64,000 nt of DNA, taken from the NCBI GenBank assembly GCA_038380795.1, contig CM076262.1:2187845-2251844 (forward strand). The letters are read 5' to 3'. A model generated the notes under the pieces. That model made no database searches. It was not told where the DNA came from and saw nothing but the letters and a program-made list of their open reading frames with translations. The DNA comes from Pyrocephalus nanus. Taxonomy: Eukaryota; Chordata; Aves; Passeriformes; Tyrannidae. The position numbers were made by a program, and so were the translations under genes. Every line of letters starts with the position of its first letter. Within the stretch, counting starts at the first letter, position 1. This document shows positions 1 to 12,281 of this stretch, piece after piece.

Positions 1-3000
1 CTTCCCATAATAGGTTCTACAGCATCTCTGTGGGTTGGAGTTTTATTTGCTGGGATTTTTTTTTTCCTTTTCTTCTTTACCCTTGCTGGTGGGAACATGA
101 GAAGTACCAATATATGTGTCTAATCTAATAAAGTGGACTTCAAATGGTGCTGGGGCTTTTTTGCCACTGCAGGATCTCCGCAACACAAATATGTATGTCC
201 TCTCTCACATAAGCTCTCTGGGATAATGTGGTGGTCACAGATGATTAGATGATTCCCATACCAACATTCAAATACAGTGAATGTAAGTTATAATTCTGGA
301 CTAATAATTCAAATAAAGATTAATTTCTATTGCAAAAATGTAAAACACATTAAATGTTAATTTCAAGGGCAAAATGAAATTGAAGTCCCTAAGAAAATAC
401 CTTAAATTGGATGAATTACCTGTAAAACAAATATCATAGATAAAAAGCGAATTTACTTAATATTAAAAAAGTTAATAAAATGGGCTATTGAAGGAAGATA
501 AGCACCAGTGCTAAGATAAATAGTCCACTCACACTGAAATAAAGCATGAAAGTTCATCTATGCTATAAAAGTTTATGGAAAATTTACAAGATAAAGTGCA
601 TTCCAGTGTATTAAACAAAGGGCCAATGGGATTTGTGTGTTGTGAGCTGCCAGTAGGCTCATCATAACCATTACAAATCTACTCTGAAATGTTAAAAGAG
701 CAAAAATACAGAGCTAGAAGGTCTAATTCCTCTGGGCAGGGGAAAGGAAGTGGGTACTGACTCTTTTCTTTGTACACTATCCTTCCACACGTTGGAATGC
801 AGGAAATTATAGAGCAGGTGGAGAGGTCAGACGTGTGTAGAGACTTCACTGCATATTTCACTTCCCTGCTCCTTAGTTAGAGGTTAATATAATGCTGTGT
901 TACATTGATTCAGAAATAGTTTTGCATTCCTCTACTCCAGGAGAAATTTAACTCACAAACTATACCATTAAGTTTATTTATTTATTTATTTCCCTTAGGC
1001 TTCCTTGGTCCTGGGTTATCCTTAAGGGAGTCAAATGGTAAAATGAAAATTGACCCCTATGGAAATCATTAGTAGTTTGTTTGACTGCATTATGAGACAT
1101 ACGGGGATTTATCCAGTGACCAAAATGAATTTTACCCTTTTCTTATGCTGGTTTCCAGAGAGAAAAGGGCTTAATGATCCACTGTGATATATACGCTTGC
1201 ATGTGTCTTTAGCCATTTTTTTTGTTCACCACTAATAACTTTTAAGCTTGTTGGTCACATTTAAACCAAGTGAAAAGTGAGAGCAATTGAAAAAAAAAAC
1301 AAAACCCAAAGCAAAAACAAAGGAGAGTGGGCTTATTCTTACCCCACTGAGAGGACACTTGCAGAATTTGATCAGCTCTTGTAAGATGTCAGGGAATCCA
1401 AGGAAGGGAGACTTACTAAAAGTGTTTAATTGTGGAAAAACCTACAGCTGAAATTCACATTTTATTAAATGCACAGGAGTCAAACTGAGACTGAAATCAC
1501 ACATACGAAAAGTAATTCTGCTGCTCATGGAACAAGCTGTTTTGCATGATTTGAGCTTGACTCTCGTAAATATGAATAGTTTAAATTACTTTCAAAATAA
1601 TCATACTTCTTTGTCTCTGGTTTTGTAACGTTAACTTTTGGAAAAGTTATGGTATTTCCCTTTGATAATTCAGGTACTCCCTGCGTCCCGCCCCCCACCC
1701 CCAGCAAATAGCTTTCTAAATCCATTGTTTGAGGGTAGTGTTCAGGAATAAAACTAGAAATTACTGAAAAAATAATTTGGTAATGGCTAAGAAGAAAAGC
1801 CTGAAGGATTGAAAAAGAAACTATCCTGTTATTAACACATTTGCTTGTTTATTTTCTTTCTACCAACAACAGCTTTTAACTCAAGAATAAATTTTTAAAG
1901 TTTTTGATCCACATACCATGTTGAAGCAAGTTTTTAAATTAAATATCTTCTACTTAAAACAATAACTAATATACTGCATAATTGTGCTCACAGTTAGCAT
2001 TAATAAAATATTATATGTGTAATTTTTACGACTAGAGGTATTGCTGTGGTTGTCATATTTTACTGTACACATAGCTTGATTGTTGCAGAGTAGACATCTG
2101 CCAGAAACATTTCAGTTTAGCATGATGAATTTACTGTAACCCTGTCAAAAATCACATAGCAATGCCAAAGTATCGCTTTGAATATAGGTTGAAAAACAGA
2201 AATAAGTGTGTTGAGGAAGGTTTTCAAATTCTCTCAGAATCCAGTCATTACTGCTGTTATGGCCAAGCACGTAGGAATGCTACTGCTCCATGGGGGATTC
2301 CTGGGAAGTGAGCATTCCTTACTTAATCAGGGTAGTGAAAAGCAAGGTCCTATTGACTGTAGGTGCCCTGCCTAGGCTATCAGCACTCAAATGAGGATGC
2401 TGGCATACAAAGGGCAAGCAATTTGCAAAAAAGTGTAAAGACTTTTTGAGGCCTTTTATTAAAATTAAAATGGAAAGGGCACAGTTGCTTGTGATATCTT
2501 CTGTGCTGATTGTATTTAATATACTTGGTTTTTTACTAATTATGTATGAAACACTTTATCCAGTGCTGCTTGGGTTAATATGCTTATTAAACTCTTGTGT
2601 TTGAATTATTTGGGCCCAATTCTGAGCTCAGATAAACAGTGGAAGAGACAATAAGGAAAAGTACATGCTGACTGGAGGCTTAATGGAAATTCCCTAGGAT
2701 CCTGACATTTCAGGAAATAGTGTATCAGGGAAGGTAAGTACTCCTGCATCTTTGAGAAAAGATGCTTCAGTGTTGTATGTAGTTTAAATAAATGCAAGAT
2801 ATCTCTTTTTTTTCTCGAGTTAGATCTTTTTGTATTTTCAATAGAGGCCAAAGGTGTTCTATCATGTTTCAAATAGAAGCTAAGATATGATCCTGGGATA
2901 TAACTCAAACACCACATTTGTATATTTTATAAAACTATTTTTTATGAAAGGGAATTATAAATCTTTAATCTGCGTAGGCCCACTATCTGCCTACCTGTAT

Positions 3001-4369
3001 GAATATTACCATAACCTTAAGGCTTGAATTTTGGGGATCATTTTGGGGATCATCATGACAGCAGAACTGATTGCTCACATGTAGATACAATTAGCATAAA
3101 TGACTATTTCCTGACATTAATACACTAAACAAGAGACATGCATTGTTTTCTCTATTATAATTTTCTATCCTTAAGCTGATTTCAAACACTGAATATAAAA
3201 GTCTGATGGCAGAGTAGCAAGGGGCACTTCAAAGAAAAAAACCTTCACAGTTGAAGCTAATATTAAATGGAGAAACCTGTATTCTCCTCTTACCTTTCCT
3301 TTCTCAGAAATGTGCCTCAGAGTGCTGGAATAGATAGAGCCAGGCAGGTGGAGAGTGAAATACACCAAAATCCAAACCAAAGTGAGACCAAAACAAAAAC
3401 CTCCTGAGAGGTGATAGCCTGGAAAACTGAAAACCATGTTCAAAAACAGCCAAAGGGAAAATTTCTTTGTTCCTTCAAAGATCTTTGGTGAGGTATGTGG
3501 GAAAGTATCCGTCTGTAAACTTTCTTTTCAATATGTACAATCACTGTATTTATATCTATAAAGTGTATGGCTCTGTGCCTGCAAATGTTAATATTTATAC
3601 TCATGTACATATACATGAGTTCCTCTCTAACTAAATATTCTTACTTGGACTGTTCATGGCTCACATCCTACTTTGTCTTGCTCCTGTGAATAACCAGCCC
3701 AATGTGCTGACAGACTGACAAGACACCCTATTCTGCTACAGCTGAATTAGGGCTAATACACATTACGCACAGTGCTGCCTGACAAATTGAATCAGCTGCT
3801 CTAAGTGATTTTGCCTGTTTCAGAGTACTGGGAAACTCAAAGGGCATCAAGTCAAATTACACATTGATCGCTGTTTGCCCCGTAGCTTTTGCACACAGAA
3901 GGAATCGCATACAACACTTAGAAGATTAGTGGAAGAGACTGCATCAGGGGAATATCACATGTAAGCATGTACAAGTTGGACTTCTCTAGTTGGTAGCAAC
4001 GTTGCAAGTCTAGCCATCCAGGAAAGAGCAAAATTTATGCTAATGTCTGCTTCCCAGCTGACACAGACATAGACTTCATCATCCCTTCTGTAGAGTTCTA
4101 ATTTCCAACTTAGCCATACAATAATTTGTGTTTGGGTTAGGGTTATTTTTCCTTCTTCAAATAAAACAAAATGTCAGAATGTCACAAATTAGAGTTATGT
4201 CTAGATTTTTTTTTAATGTACAAATATAAATCCATATGTATTAAAATTTATGAGCCGCTCTATATTAGAATATTCTTTAACAACAGACATCACTGATTTA
4301 CAACTCTATGACCTACAATTATCCAGAGTTTGGGTGACAGGCCAGTAGTCAGATGCTTGAGAATACAAC
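1..4369. other. AT-rich single-copy non-coding DNA
   Basis: No gene or recognisable transposon is visible. The stretch holds many short A/T runs, a (TTTA)n tract at 973-991, a C-rich run at 1687-1702, and a perfect 12-bp tandem duplication of TTTTGGGGATCA at 3029-3052. Open frames here are under 105 codons, have no domain I recognise, and do not look coding. Two weak splice-site pairs are visible: plus strand 2714-2733 and minus strand 3294-3324. Confidence 0.6.
973..991. repeat. (TTTA)n microsatellite
   Basis: About five consecutive TTTA units, read directly from the sequence. It lies in single-copy AT-rich DNA with no transposon tail attached that I can recognise. Confidence 0.9.
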
Positions 4370-4590
4370 TTTTGTTTTCAGTCTTTTCTTTAGGACAACA
4401 CTGGCTAAATGGTTCCTTAAAAAGCAAGAGCAAAAAAGAAAAGGGGTGGGTTAGGTTAAACATTAGAAAGAAATTCTTCACAGTAAGGGCGATTAGATAT
4501 TGGAATAGGCTGCCCAGGGAGGTGGTGAAGCCATCACCCCTGGAGGTCTTTAAGGAAAGACTGGATGGGAAACTTAGTGCCATGATCTAG
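4370..4590 (+). pseudogene. CR1 ORF2 C-terminal remnant
   Basis: About 73 codons survive of the extreme C-terminus of the CR1 reverse-transcriptase polyprotein, downstream of the catalytic domain. The motifs RKKFF, RLPREVV and LEVFKERLD are visible. The reverse-transcriptase and endonuclease domains are absent, so there is no activity. The frame stays open upstream to an ATG at 4330, but those first codons are not CR1-like and are flanking DNA. Confidence 0.85.
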
Positions 4591-4670
4591 TTGATAAGGT
4601 GGTGTTGTAAAGGGTTGGACTCCATGATCTCAAAGGCCTTTTCCAAACTAATTGATTCTGTGATTCTGTG
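4370..4670 (+). mobile_element. CR1 LINE fragment, 3' end, plus strand
   Basis: This is the 3' end of a chicken-repeat-1 type LINE. It begins within ORF2 and runs through the stop codon, the short 3' UTR and the tail of two ATTCTGTG-like units at 4653-4670. The translated frame holds the well-known CR1 C-terminal signature: RKKFF, then a W-N-RLPREVV block, then PLEVFKERLDG, with the stop at 4588-4590. The 3' UTR has the family's GGTTGGACTCCATGATCTC block. About 60 bases upstream of the RKKFF block are replaced by an A/G-rich stretch, so the copy is diverged there. It is 5'-truncated, as most CR1 copies are, and cannot move by itself. Confidence 0.93.
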
Positions 4671-4863
4671 AACTGTTTATTCCAATAGCTGACATTTAAA
4701 AGACAATGCAATATACTATACAACTTACAATGATACACCAGGTGTATGCACCAAGGCTTATCTTTATGTCATTAGCAGTGCTGGGGCCTCCTCCTTCTCT
4801 TTGTTGTGCTGATGAGCAAATTATGCACCAACTCATAGAAGAATAGAGTCACACATAAAAGAA

Positions 4864-4998
4864 CAGATAGAATCATCAACCTCGGAGGAGACTTTTAAGA
4901 TCGTCAAGTCTAACCATCAACCCAGCACAACTGCTGTAACCCCTAAACCACTAAACCACATCACCCAGCACCAGATCCAGGCATGTCTCAAACACAAT
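4864..4998 (-). mobile_element. CR1 LINE fragment, 3' end, minus strand
   Basis: Read on the minus strand, this matches the last part of CR1. The ORF2 end (…GTTTGAGACATGCCTGGATCTGG) is followed by the TGGTTTAG stop region, the TTGATGGTTAGACTTGACGATC block and a degraded GATTCTATC tail at the plus-strand left end. It is strongly diverged, with AT changes at many former CpG sites, so it is an old insertion. It sits 190 bp from the plus-strand CR1 piece in opposite orientation, so the two are separate insertions. Confidence 0.85.
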
Positions 4999-7109
4999 CA
5001 ACTCACAGCATGTTTCTCAGAGGAGTGTCATAAATATTACTAAATTTTTTTTAATATTAATAAAAAATATTACTAAAATAGCTTAATTTAAATGTACTGG
5101 ATCTCAGTTTATTAATTTGTAATTTATATAGAGTAAGATAAAGTTCAGCATGAATCTGTGTGTTTCAGCCTTTCTTCATGATGTTCTAAGCATTTAGTCC
5201 ACTAAATGATCATGGCAATAATTTCTGTCTATTGCTGTGTAAATGTTTGTTCCAGTTTTCTTACAATTAGTTATTAAAAGCACTAACACAATTTCTCTAA
5301 AATTTCATTTCTATTTCTAAGAAATGAGTCACTTCATTTCTATTCTTGGTGTACTGTCTTACAGTCATAGACTTGGTAAAAAAATCAAGAAAACATGTTC
5401 TATCTCTACTTCTATGAACTGAGGTTGCCAGTCAATGAGAGGTGACAACAAATGATGCTGAGAGATTCATATTGTTGTGTATGTACAAACTTCAGGGTTG
5501 CTTCCTGTCACATTCTGTGTTTTGAACACATCCTTTACTTCTTTTACATAATGCTTGCTACTCAGTCATGATCTTAGGAAGAATTTGCTGCTCAGAACTC
5601 TTCCTAACACAGTTGCTGTTTGTTCGCTTAAGTTGAAGGCTTTTTTGTTTGGTTTGTTGTTTCAGTGAATTCCATCCACAGAAGGAAAGAAAACTTTCAT
5701 TTTCAGTAGCATTCTTCACCAGATATGAAGGTGGTTTGGATTCAAGGACTAATAGGCTTATGACTTGACTTAAAAATCTACTGTATATGTTGTTTAAGGT
5801 CAAATGTCTCAATAAAACCTTCCATAGAAGTTAGCTTGTACTTTTATCAGGTCTCTTCTGCAATTTTTTCCCCCAGCTTTCTTGATTTCAAAAATGACAA
5901 TGATGGTATTTGAGTTTTCTGGAAATGTCTTCACTGTGATGCATGTGAGCAGAGGTGGTTTTTTTCCTAGTACTGCTTCTGTGCTCCCTCTGATCTTTTT
6001 AATGTAGAGTGCAGCACTATCTTCCCTAGGCAATTCTCTTATCATATTCTTAACTTGTTCTGTTCCTCATGCAGGGGTAGCTTGTGTAGCTATGTAAAGG
6101 AGTCATTCACAATAGTAGCTATACTGCAGAAAAACATTTCTAAGGATTCAACAAAAATGAAGAATTATGAACATTTGTCTTTTTTTTAAGTTCAAAATGA
6201 GGAAAACTGAAAGTCCCACAAGTCTCCAAAAAGCCCTCCACCTTGACCTGTCAAGCCAACGTAAGTTTTACCCACTAGAAATATAACATTCTTCTGTAGG
6301 AATTGCTTTGCTTACTACTATATTAAGGTAATGATGAGTAAACAAAAAGACTTGGGCCAAAGCTAAACATTTGTTGATAAATTCATATTTTGAAAACTTG
6401 AACATCTTTTCTTTCCTTCGCCTTCCTGCACGCACCAGCAAATCACCATCCTTCTTACAAAGCTAATACATAACAGGAGTAGATTGCTGTTCTCCCTGGA
6501 ACAGAAGATATTTCATTTTTGAACAACAATCAAATTGTAGGAGTTTAAGTCTGTTTTTCAGTTATTGGTACTATATGAATTGTTGAATTTGATCCTCTTG
6601 ATATAAGTTTGGAGTTTTGCTCCCTGCCTTAAATCACAGTTGGAGCTCCTGAGGGCCATACAACCCTGCCTTCTTGTGTGGCTTGCAGCGTGCATCCTGC
6701 CATCTAGTACTGAGAGAAAATATACTGTTTACCATCCCCCCATTTTGGCTTCCCTGGTACATGTGTTGTAAATATTTATTTTTTGTGTTGCATTGATTTC
6801 TTGTTATAGCTACTTTAGTCTTGAGCCAGTGTTCACTAGCAAAGCAAGAAAGAGATATTCAAAGATATTATCTAATAGATAATATTTCATCTTGAAAAGT
6901 AGCCAGTGCTTATCCTGAAGTGTTTGAATCACGTGCTTGAGGCCACAAAAGATCTTGCAGAAGCGGCTTATAGTCCTACATCTGTGTGCAGGTCTGTCCC
7001 CATAAGCTTGATCATTCACTAATTGGTCAATTTGTTTTCTGCTTAATACCAAGTGTTTCTTACTTTTCATGAAATTATTAGACCCTTAAACTGAACACAC
7101 AGCTTATAC

Positions 7110-7190
7110 AACTTCTTTTTTTTCTGTTTTTTTTTGTTTGTTTGTTTGTGTTTTTTTGTCGTGTTTTGGTTTTTTATTTTGTTTTGGTTT
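7110..7190. repeat. T/TTTG-rich low-complexity tract
   Basis: A pyrimidine-rich run with several TTTG units (about 7135-7150), interrupted by G and C. It reads as a decayed microsatellite with no associated transposon body. Confidence 0.75.
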
Positions 7191-7595
7191 TCTTATAGTG
7201 CTGTGTTTATATATTAGACTGTCTCAACTTGGTAGGACCAAACTAACTGATACTTAAAGAAGCATTTTTAACCTGCTAGGTGATGTTTTGTTATGCCTCA
7301 AGAATAGAGATTTACCTTGTAAAATTTCCAGAAGAGGCAATCAAAATAAGAATCCACCAAAAACTGAGAAATTGTCCCAATTCTCCTTTTATTCTACTGG
7401 TGATTTTTAACAAAAATACTGGTGCTATTTTGAAATCAGAGAAATTAGAGAAATTACAACAGTTGTGGGGCAACCAGCTATACCTTTCCCCATCACATGA
7501 AAAGCATGTTTTTCCACAGATGGTTCAACAGTGATTTGGAGTTTGCTTTTTCCAGTATAACTTTGCTGTGTTTATTTATCTTAATCTTAAATGTC

Positions 7596-7616
7596 TTTAT
7601 TTATTTATTTATTTTT
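7596..7616. repeat. (TTTA)n microsatellite
   Basis: Five consecutive TTTA units, read directly. Confidence 0.9.
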
Positions 7617-8443
7617 CTTTCCAATTTATTGCTTTGTGAAGTGTTCAGGCCTTTTTCATGGCTCTTCATGGCAATCTTCTATTTTCTGCACTTATTCTCT
7701 TCATCACACCATGGCCATTCAATCAGTCTCTCAGAAAGGAGTTAAGTGGAACTTGAGCACTTTTCCAGTCAAAGGAAAAAACTATTCTTCCTACAGCCTG
7801 TATTTCAACAATGAGTAAAGTGAAGTTTTGTGGTCAACATTAAATAAAAACACATGGTTTCCTGCAGCTGGATTCTTAGTATTGCACTAGGCTTCCAACA
7901 GCCAGTGCCTGCAAGTGGCAGCTTTTAAACACTGGTTACCATCAGTAATGCAACCCATGGTTTTGCAATTGCAAAACTCTCCTTTTGGTTAAATTTGAGT
8001 TTATGACTATCATTACAAAACTACCAAAATAGAAAGCATGTTTGAAGCTTCTTGCTTTCGGAATTGCTGATGGGAAATCAGTGGAGCCCAACCTTGTTAT
8101 TTTATATGTACTTAAGGCAGAAAATCACTCGACATTATTTAGCAGCATTGCTCTCCATTTAACTAGACCTCCCACCCCCCGTCCTGGAATATCTTCCTTT
8201 CTGAAATTAGCATAGTTCTCTAATAGTGGAGTTGTATTGCTTGTAAAAATTGTGCTAATCTTGTTGTTTTAACAGCTGCATGTGTTAGTGTTCACTTCCT
8301 ATGTTGATCTTGCAGAAGATGCCATAATCTTAAACCCTCATCTGAAAATGTTATGAGCTTGTCACTTTTTTTCTCTTGACTCAGATTTCAAAGAGATTTG
8401 CTTCTTTTTATCATCCTGTCTGCCTTCCCATTACAATTTTACA

Positions 8444-8629
8444 TTATGATATTGAAGCAGTCTTTGATCGTTTTGTAGTTTGTGTAGGTCCTTGTGTAAT
8501 ACGTTCACTTGCTTGTCTAGTAGCATGTTCACTTGGCTGTCTAGAAGGCTGCATGTCAGACACAACCTGCACAAGCATAATCGCATCTGCCTCGCTTTTC
8601 TGAATAGCTGGTGTATTTTGCCTGACGTG
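8444..8629 (-). pseudogene. Possible decayed coding remnant, 61 codons, unknown family
   Basis: An uninterrupted minus-strand frame of 61 codons runs from just after a TAG at 8630-8632 to a TAA at 8444-8446. It has no start codon at its head. Its composition is unlike the surrounding chance frames: polar and charged, with Q, S, R, T and E common, and the last 32 residues forming four 8-residue blocks. Fourteen more open codons lie upstream of the TAG in the same frame. A second minus-strand frame (8431-8688, 85 codons) reads the same repeat as leucine-spaced blocks such as LDSQVNML and LDKQVNVL, which look coiled-coil-like. I cannot say which frame, if either, was ever translated, and I do not recognise the protein. 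It may be chance. Confidence 0.25.
8447..8542 (-). repeat. Degenerate 24-bp tandem repeat (four units)
   Basis: On the minus strand, four consecutive 24-nt blocks start at 8542, 8518, 8494 and 8470. The first two are clearly related: both start AGACA, share AAGTGAA, and read RQPSEHAT and RQASERIT in one frame. The third (QGPTQTTK) and fourth (RSKTASIS) are weaker. Lengths are all multiples of three, so the repeat keeps a reading frame. Confidence 0.55.
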
Positions 8630-9335
8630 CTATATAAATTGTCTGAGTGTTTGGCTGAGCCCCTTTTGATAATTAATATATTATACACCTGGGATTTTTA
8701 TAAATAAATTTACTTCACCTTCCCCTACTTTTCCTGAATAATAAGAATCAGATATGCACAGAGTACTGTCACTATGTCTTCCCATTTTCTTCTCACCCCC
8801 TATACTGACATGATTTTACCACAATGATAGAAAAATTGGTGTTTGTTATGCTACTGATAGTTAGCATATGATTGTGAAAATTACTATTGTCAACAACGTT
8901 CACTCTCTTCAAGCACTCGCGTTAAGTTTCAGCATTTCTGTACTGTTCTATTAGAGATCTTTTGAAACAGAAAATGTGCTTGTTATATTAGTAGAGGTCA
9001 ATTACATTTAAGTTAAATGTTTGACTGAAATGAAGGAGTTTAGTGAATGAGGAACAAGTGTGATTGTGAACCTGTGTGACAGAATCTGTTTCACTCTGTT
9101 TATGGGCAAATACCACATACTGTCTCCCCACTGCACCCATTAGACTGAGTTTTAGAGGTTGTTCCCTTGTAAAGTTTATTTATAATACCACAAAGTGATG
9201 ATTTTGGGAATCATTTTTTATCAGGAATATGTATGAGGTGAATTTATGTGTATTTGCATGTGTATTCAGAAGGAATTTAAAAGTAATATAAATAAGGCAG
9301 TTCTGCAAGCTTCCAGGAAAATGTTTGGGGTTTAT

Positions 9336-9366
9336 ATTTTATTTTATTTTATTTTATTTTATTTTA
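9336..9366. repeat. (ATTTT)n microsatellite
   Basis: Six consecutive ATTTT units lie immediately upstream of a G-rich stretch. Confidence 0.95.
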
Positions 9367-9375
9367 TCTATTATA

Positions 9376-9456
9376 TTTGGAGGGGGTGTTGGTTTTTTTT
9401 TTTTCAAGGGAGGAGGTGGATCCTTTTGGGGCGAGGTACAGGGGGGTTTAGGGGAG
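9376..9456 (+). other. G-rich tract with quadruplex potential
   Basis: The plus strand carries runs of G at 9382-9386, 9408-9410, 9428-9431, 9441-9446 and 9451-9454, in DNA that is otherwise strongly AT-rich. Three runs are closely spaced (loops of 9 and 4 nt); the fourth is 17 nt away. Confidence 0.5.
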
Positions 9457-12166
9457 TTTTTTTGTTTGTTTTATGGTATTACCTTACAGAAGAAAGGGTA
9501 GAATTTCTGGTTGCTGTGTAATACTTGGGACTAGTGATGGGAAACAGCCAGCAAAGTTCCTGTAGGGAGAGGAATGGGAATGAAAGGGACCTAAACTTTC
9601 ATTTTGGCTGCATTCTACATAGCTTGAAGGCCTCAGGGAAACTTCCAAGTGTTATGGTGGGTAGGCTACAAAGTACTGATCCAGTCGGAAGATAACCAAA
9701 GCACAGCTGAGGGTGGGGAGTCTTGAAACTGATTAAAAGTAATCACAGCCCTGTGGCCTGAGGCATGCAGAAAACAGAACCATTAATGCTATCCGGGAAT
9801 CCATATAATGTCCTACATAGCAATTGCCAGTAAAAGGAAGAATAAATTTCTCTAACACTTCTTGAAGCCAGGGAATTTCTTATTTCTGCCAGTGTGGTGA
9901 ATGAGAGAATTATCCTGAAGTGTCTCGAGTGTCAGCCCTGATGCTGGTAGGGAGGTGAGGACTCTGTCACTCAGAGTAAGCATTCCATATCCAAGGAGTG
10001 CCTTGACTTTTTGTGTTTCCTAATTTACAATCCTGTTTATATCCATCTTAATTCGTATTCCCATACAAGTTATACTGAGGGATACCAACATCTTATTTCG
10101 TGCTCAATGTATTGTCATGTATAGAATAACAGTGGGAGGAAATTGCTGAAAAATAATTACAACACGATATTTTAATAATGGCTTGTACAAAACCTTCTGG
10201 GAATACCCAGATACTGTTGATTTCAATAAGAATATTTACTGTAATAAACACAGCAGAGCTGTATTTTTAGTTTGATATAAAGATTTGTGGAAAAAAAAGA
10301 TTAATTACATTACTCAGTTCTGTCTCTTGAATTATCTTAACCCTATGTGGTTGCTCTTAAAATTAACCAATTTATTATTTTCTAAAGAGCAGCTGGGGAA
10401 CTATTATATATATAAAACTGAGAGCAATGTAATTACAAACAGAGGGGCAGAAGTAATACTGTATAGTCACAGTTTAGAAAACTGAGCCTTGAGTATCTTA
10501 AAATATGCCTACATAAATGATTAGTATTAGATTGCTTCAGCATTTATCTCAATTGGATGTTTTTGCCATAGCACATTTATTCCACCTGTTGGTAAACCCA
10601 TAAATCACTTCATTCATATTTCTTCTGTGATTTTTTCCTTCTAATATGTACCAGTTTTCATGCTTACATGAAAGTTCCTTATTTTCATGAATACATAAAA
10701 ATAGAGCAAGCCACAAAGGAAGTCAAGAGCACTTGGAATAGAATTTATGAAATGTAATTACTAAAAAAAACCCCAAAGATGACATTTTAGGAGTTTTTTC
10801 AAGTTCACATGTTTATGTATGCATTTGAAATATAAGTCTGAGTTAGTCTTTGTGAAATATGGTTCAGCACTGAAAGATGTACATATGAACCCTCTGAGTA
10901 AGTCTATGATTTTTTTGCTTGGTACACAAAATAGTTATATGTGTGTTGGGTAATGATGCAACCATTGCCACTGGGTCTAATTAACCTTCATAGATGCCAT
11001 ATACAGTATCTACCCATGTATTTTTAAGGATTAAAATTATAGAGAATTATATTTTTTTACTGTAGATGACCACTGTCTTTAAAAACAATGGTCATAGTTT
11101 AGAAATCAGGGTATATTCACACTTCTTAGCAGAAATAACTCTGTACAAGTGTCATAAATTGTTACTCTTTTGCATTATTTAGGGTAGCTCAGATAGAGTG
11201 CTTTGAACTAGAGGATTTTTTTCTCACTTTAATAAAAAAGTACTGAATTTTCCTTATTTTTCCAGTGTCATACATTTTATAGTGCTTCCTTTTTAATGCC
11301 TTTGTTTTAAAAATGGGGCAGACAGACTCCTGATCTCAGCAAATATCTTAGTGAGTATACTTTTGCTTTGGGGCAAGCACAACTTAATATTCATAAATCT
11401 TGAAATGCAGAGGCAAAACGTGAAGAGAATCAACGTAGATTCTCAAGCATTAGGTATTGGGGCTAAATATCTGATGTGAACAACTTATCAGAGGATTGGC
11501 AACATTATTAAAGCATTGTGTAAGAACCAAGCTATTTCTAAGTTTCAAAAAAACTGTGGAAAGCTCCATAGTACTAGTTGACATTTCAATAAAATATGGC
11601 TAAGAAGAAAATACCTCATATAAAAAGATCTCAGCAGACTAACATAAAACAAAACAATAGAGTAGAAACCAGTGCAATAAAGTAAAAATAGTTCCTTTTA
11701 AAGATGCTTGAAATCTGAAAATCAATTAAAGCAGTTTTTTAAATTGACAAGCAAATAGTTTGTGTCATAAAAGACACAACAAATCACGTGTTGTGTGTAT
11801 AGTTTGAAAAATGTTTATTTCTGATTGATGAAAATGTCTCAATAGGTGCCCATATTATGCTCTACTTGCTCCATAACCATGTTAACATTAAAAGCCATTG
11901 TCTCAATTCGTACTATGGGTAAAAATTTGAAGGCAAGTATAATAGAAAATAGTCCATAACAAATATCCATCCCTCTAACTGAAGCTCAGAGTTGCGCTAA
12001 AGATGACCCAAGAGAAAAGCAGACTTTGTTACATATTGATGACTAGGAAGTCAAAACTGTGACAGATCAATGGCAAAAGCCAGTTCCCATGTCAACATAC
12101 CTTTGGAAAAAGCATTCTGCCAGCAGTTCTCTCTCTTTGATACTAAAGGGAATCTGCATTCTGCAT
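9457..12166. other. AT-rich single-copy non-coding DNA
   Basis: Nothing recognisable apart from short A/T runs. Open frames do not exceed about 66 codons and show no known motif. Confidence 0.6.
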
Positions 12167-12167
12167 T

Positions 12168-12281
12168 ACAGAATCACAGAATATGCCAAGTTGAAAGGGA
12201 CTCACAAGGGCCATCAAGTCCAGCTCCTGGCCCTGCACAGGACCATCCCCAGGAGTCCCATCATGTTCCCAAGAGTAATTT
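12168..12281 (-). mobile_element. CR1 LINE fragment, 3' end, minus strand
   Basis: The plus strand reads ATCACAGAATATGCCAAG, followed by a block in which CCAGCTCCTGGCCCTGCACAGGACC is recognisable. This is the reverse complement of a CR1 3' UTR and ORF2 end. It is the same subfamily as the large copy at 26275-28110, with which it shares the CCCTGCACAGGACCATCCCC block. The identifiable part is about 115 bp. The following 100 bp (AAGAGTAATTTG onwards) is not clearly CR1. The two plus-strand open frames over it are antisense and not genes. Confidence 0.9.

Larger units (their letters stand above)
4999..9334. other. AT-rich single-copy non-coding DNA
   Basis: No gene is recognised. Contents include a 13-bp direct repeat AAATATTACTAAA at 5032-5044 and 5065-5077 flanking an AT palindrome, T- and TTTG-rich low complexity at about 7110-7190, (TTTA)n at 7596-7616, and a degenerate 24-bp tandem repeat with a minus-strand open frame at 8444-8629 (listed separately). 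The overlapping open frames at 7280-7818 are T-rich and hydrophobic and look like chance. Confidence 0.55.

Noticed and set aside
1687..1702. C-rich run as a minus-strand quadruplex
   Set aside because: Only three separate C-tracts are present; four are needed.
2714..2733. 20-nt plus-strand splice-bounded segment before GTAAGTA
   Set aside because: The upstream pyrimidine tract is weak and the length is odd, so there is not enough to call it.
4290..4583. 97-codon minus-strand open frame
   Set aside because: It is antisense to the CR1 ORF2 C-terminus at 4370-4590.
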